From NCBI GenBank assembly GCA_002361655.1, contig DETM01000030.1, forward strand, positions 1 to 5,570: a stretch of DNA of 5,570 nucleotides. Reading direction: 5' to 3'. This DNA comes from Prevotella sp. UBA3288. GTDB taxonomy: Bacteria; Bacteroidota; Bacteroidia; Bacteroidales; Bacteroidaceae. Shown here in pieces: positions 5,313 through 5,570 of this stretch (position 1 is its first letter; each line of letters begins with the position of its first letter). A model generated the notes under the pieces. That model was not told the origin of the DNA, made no database searches, and saw nothing but the letters and a program-made list of their open reading frames with translations. The position numbers were made by a program, and so were the translations under genes.

Positions 5313-5570
5313 ATGATTAACTCACAAGACATTAAGAAAGGCACCGCCATTCGCATGGACGGCGCCATTTGGGTGTGCATCGACTTCCAGCACCGCAAGC
5401 CGGGCAAGGGCAACACCATCATGATCATCAAGTTGAAGAACGTCAGCGATGGCCGCGTGCTCGAGCGCCGCTTCAATATCGGCGAGAAACTGGAGGACGT
5501 CATCATCGAGCGCCGCCCCTACCAGTATCTCTACGAGGACCAGTCGGGCCGCATCTTCATGAACCAGGAG
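5313..5570 (+). CDS. efp: Elongation factor P (3' partial)
   Basis: The first 86 codons are present and the frame stays open to the window edge. EF-P binds ribosomes stalled on proline runs, between the P and E sites, and speeds peptide-bond formation. The visible part covers the N-terminal KOW-like domain and the start of the first OB domain. HRKPGKGN (27-34) is the conserved loop whose tip, Lys32, corresponds to the lysine that is modified in E. coli EF-P; whether it is modified here cannot be read from this window. The later segments KLKNVSDGRVLERRFNIGEK and ERRPYQYLYED are typical of Bacteroidetes EF-P. The ATG at 5313-5315 (MINSQDIKKG) follows an AT-rich leader and gives the usual N-terminus. 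About 100 residues should lie beyond the window. Confidence 0.96.
   Translation, partial: MINSQDIKKGTAIRMDGAIWVCIDFQHRKPGKGNTIMIIKLKNVSDGRVLERRFNIGEKLEDVIIERRPYQYLYEDQSGRIFMNQE

Noticed and set aside
5300..5506. A 68-codon minus-strand open frame
   Set aside because: It is the antisense shadow of efp, whose N-terminal domain is clear on the plus strand.

Overview
This window looks like ordinary chromosomal core sequence from a Bacteroidales bacterium, most likely Prevotella or a close relative. The reasons are: Bacteroidetes-type promoters (TTG, 19-20 nt spacer, TAnnTTTG) with no Shine-Dalgarno signal; a divergent rpmH/efp pair; a PASTA protein-rluD-ddl-acyltransferase gene string that I recall as common in this order; a Prevotella-style C-terminal secretion tail; and heptamer and C-rich low-complexity repeats of the sort scattered through Bacteroidetes genomes. 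Coding sequence is GC-rich, particularly at third codon positions, while intergenic DNA is AT-rich. That bias explains the very long antisense open frames.

Layout. Positions 1-123 hold the last 40 codons of a plus-strand secreted protein. A perfect hairpin with an A-tract on one side and a T-tract on the other (145-187) serves as a bidirectional terminator between it and the converging operon. From 4845 down to 194 the minus strand carries five tightly packed genes, in transcription order: a membrane-anchored PASTA protein, RluD-type pseudouridine synthase (14-nt overlap), D-Ala-D-Ala ligase (2-nt gap), a PlsC/GPAT-like acyltransferase (42-nt gap made largely of a C/G-rich repeat), and a NigD-like lipoprotein (ATGA overlap). 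A strong promoter lies at 4878-4907. Next comes rpmH (L34, 51 aa, minus strand, 4988-5143) with its own terminator (4921-4960) and promoter (5189-5219). The elongation factor P gene (5313 onward) runs the other way from a divergent promoter and is cut by the window edge.

How the genes fit together. The operon mixes envelope functions (peptidoglycan precursor ligase, lipid acyltransferase, lipoprotein, PASTA protein) with one ribosome-modifying enzyme. The right end holds two translation genes. I see no mobile element, CRISPR array, tRNA or rRNA, and no convincing undescribed system. The most distinctive signal is a dispersed-type heptamer repeat placed in frame inside the acyltransferase gene, just ahead of its active-site motif. 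It reads as a duplicated heptapeptide. A second low-complexity repeat fills the spacer just upstream of the same gene.
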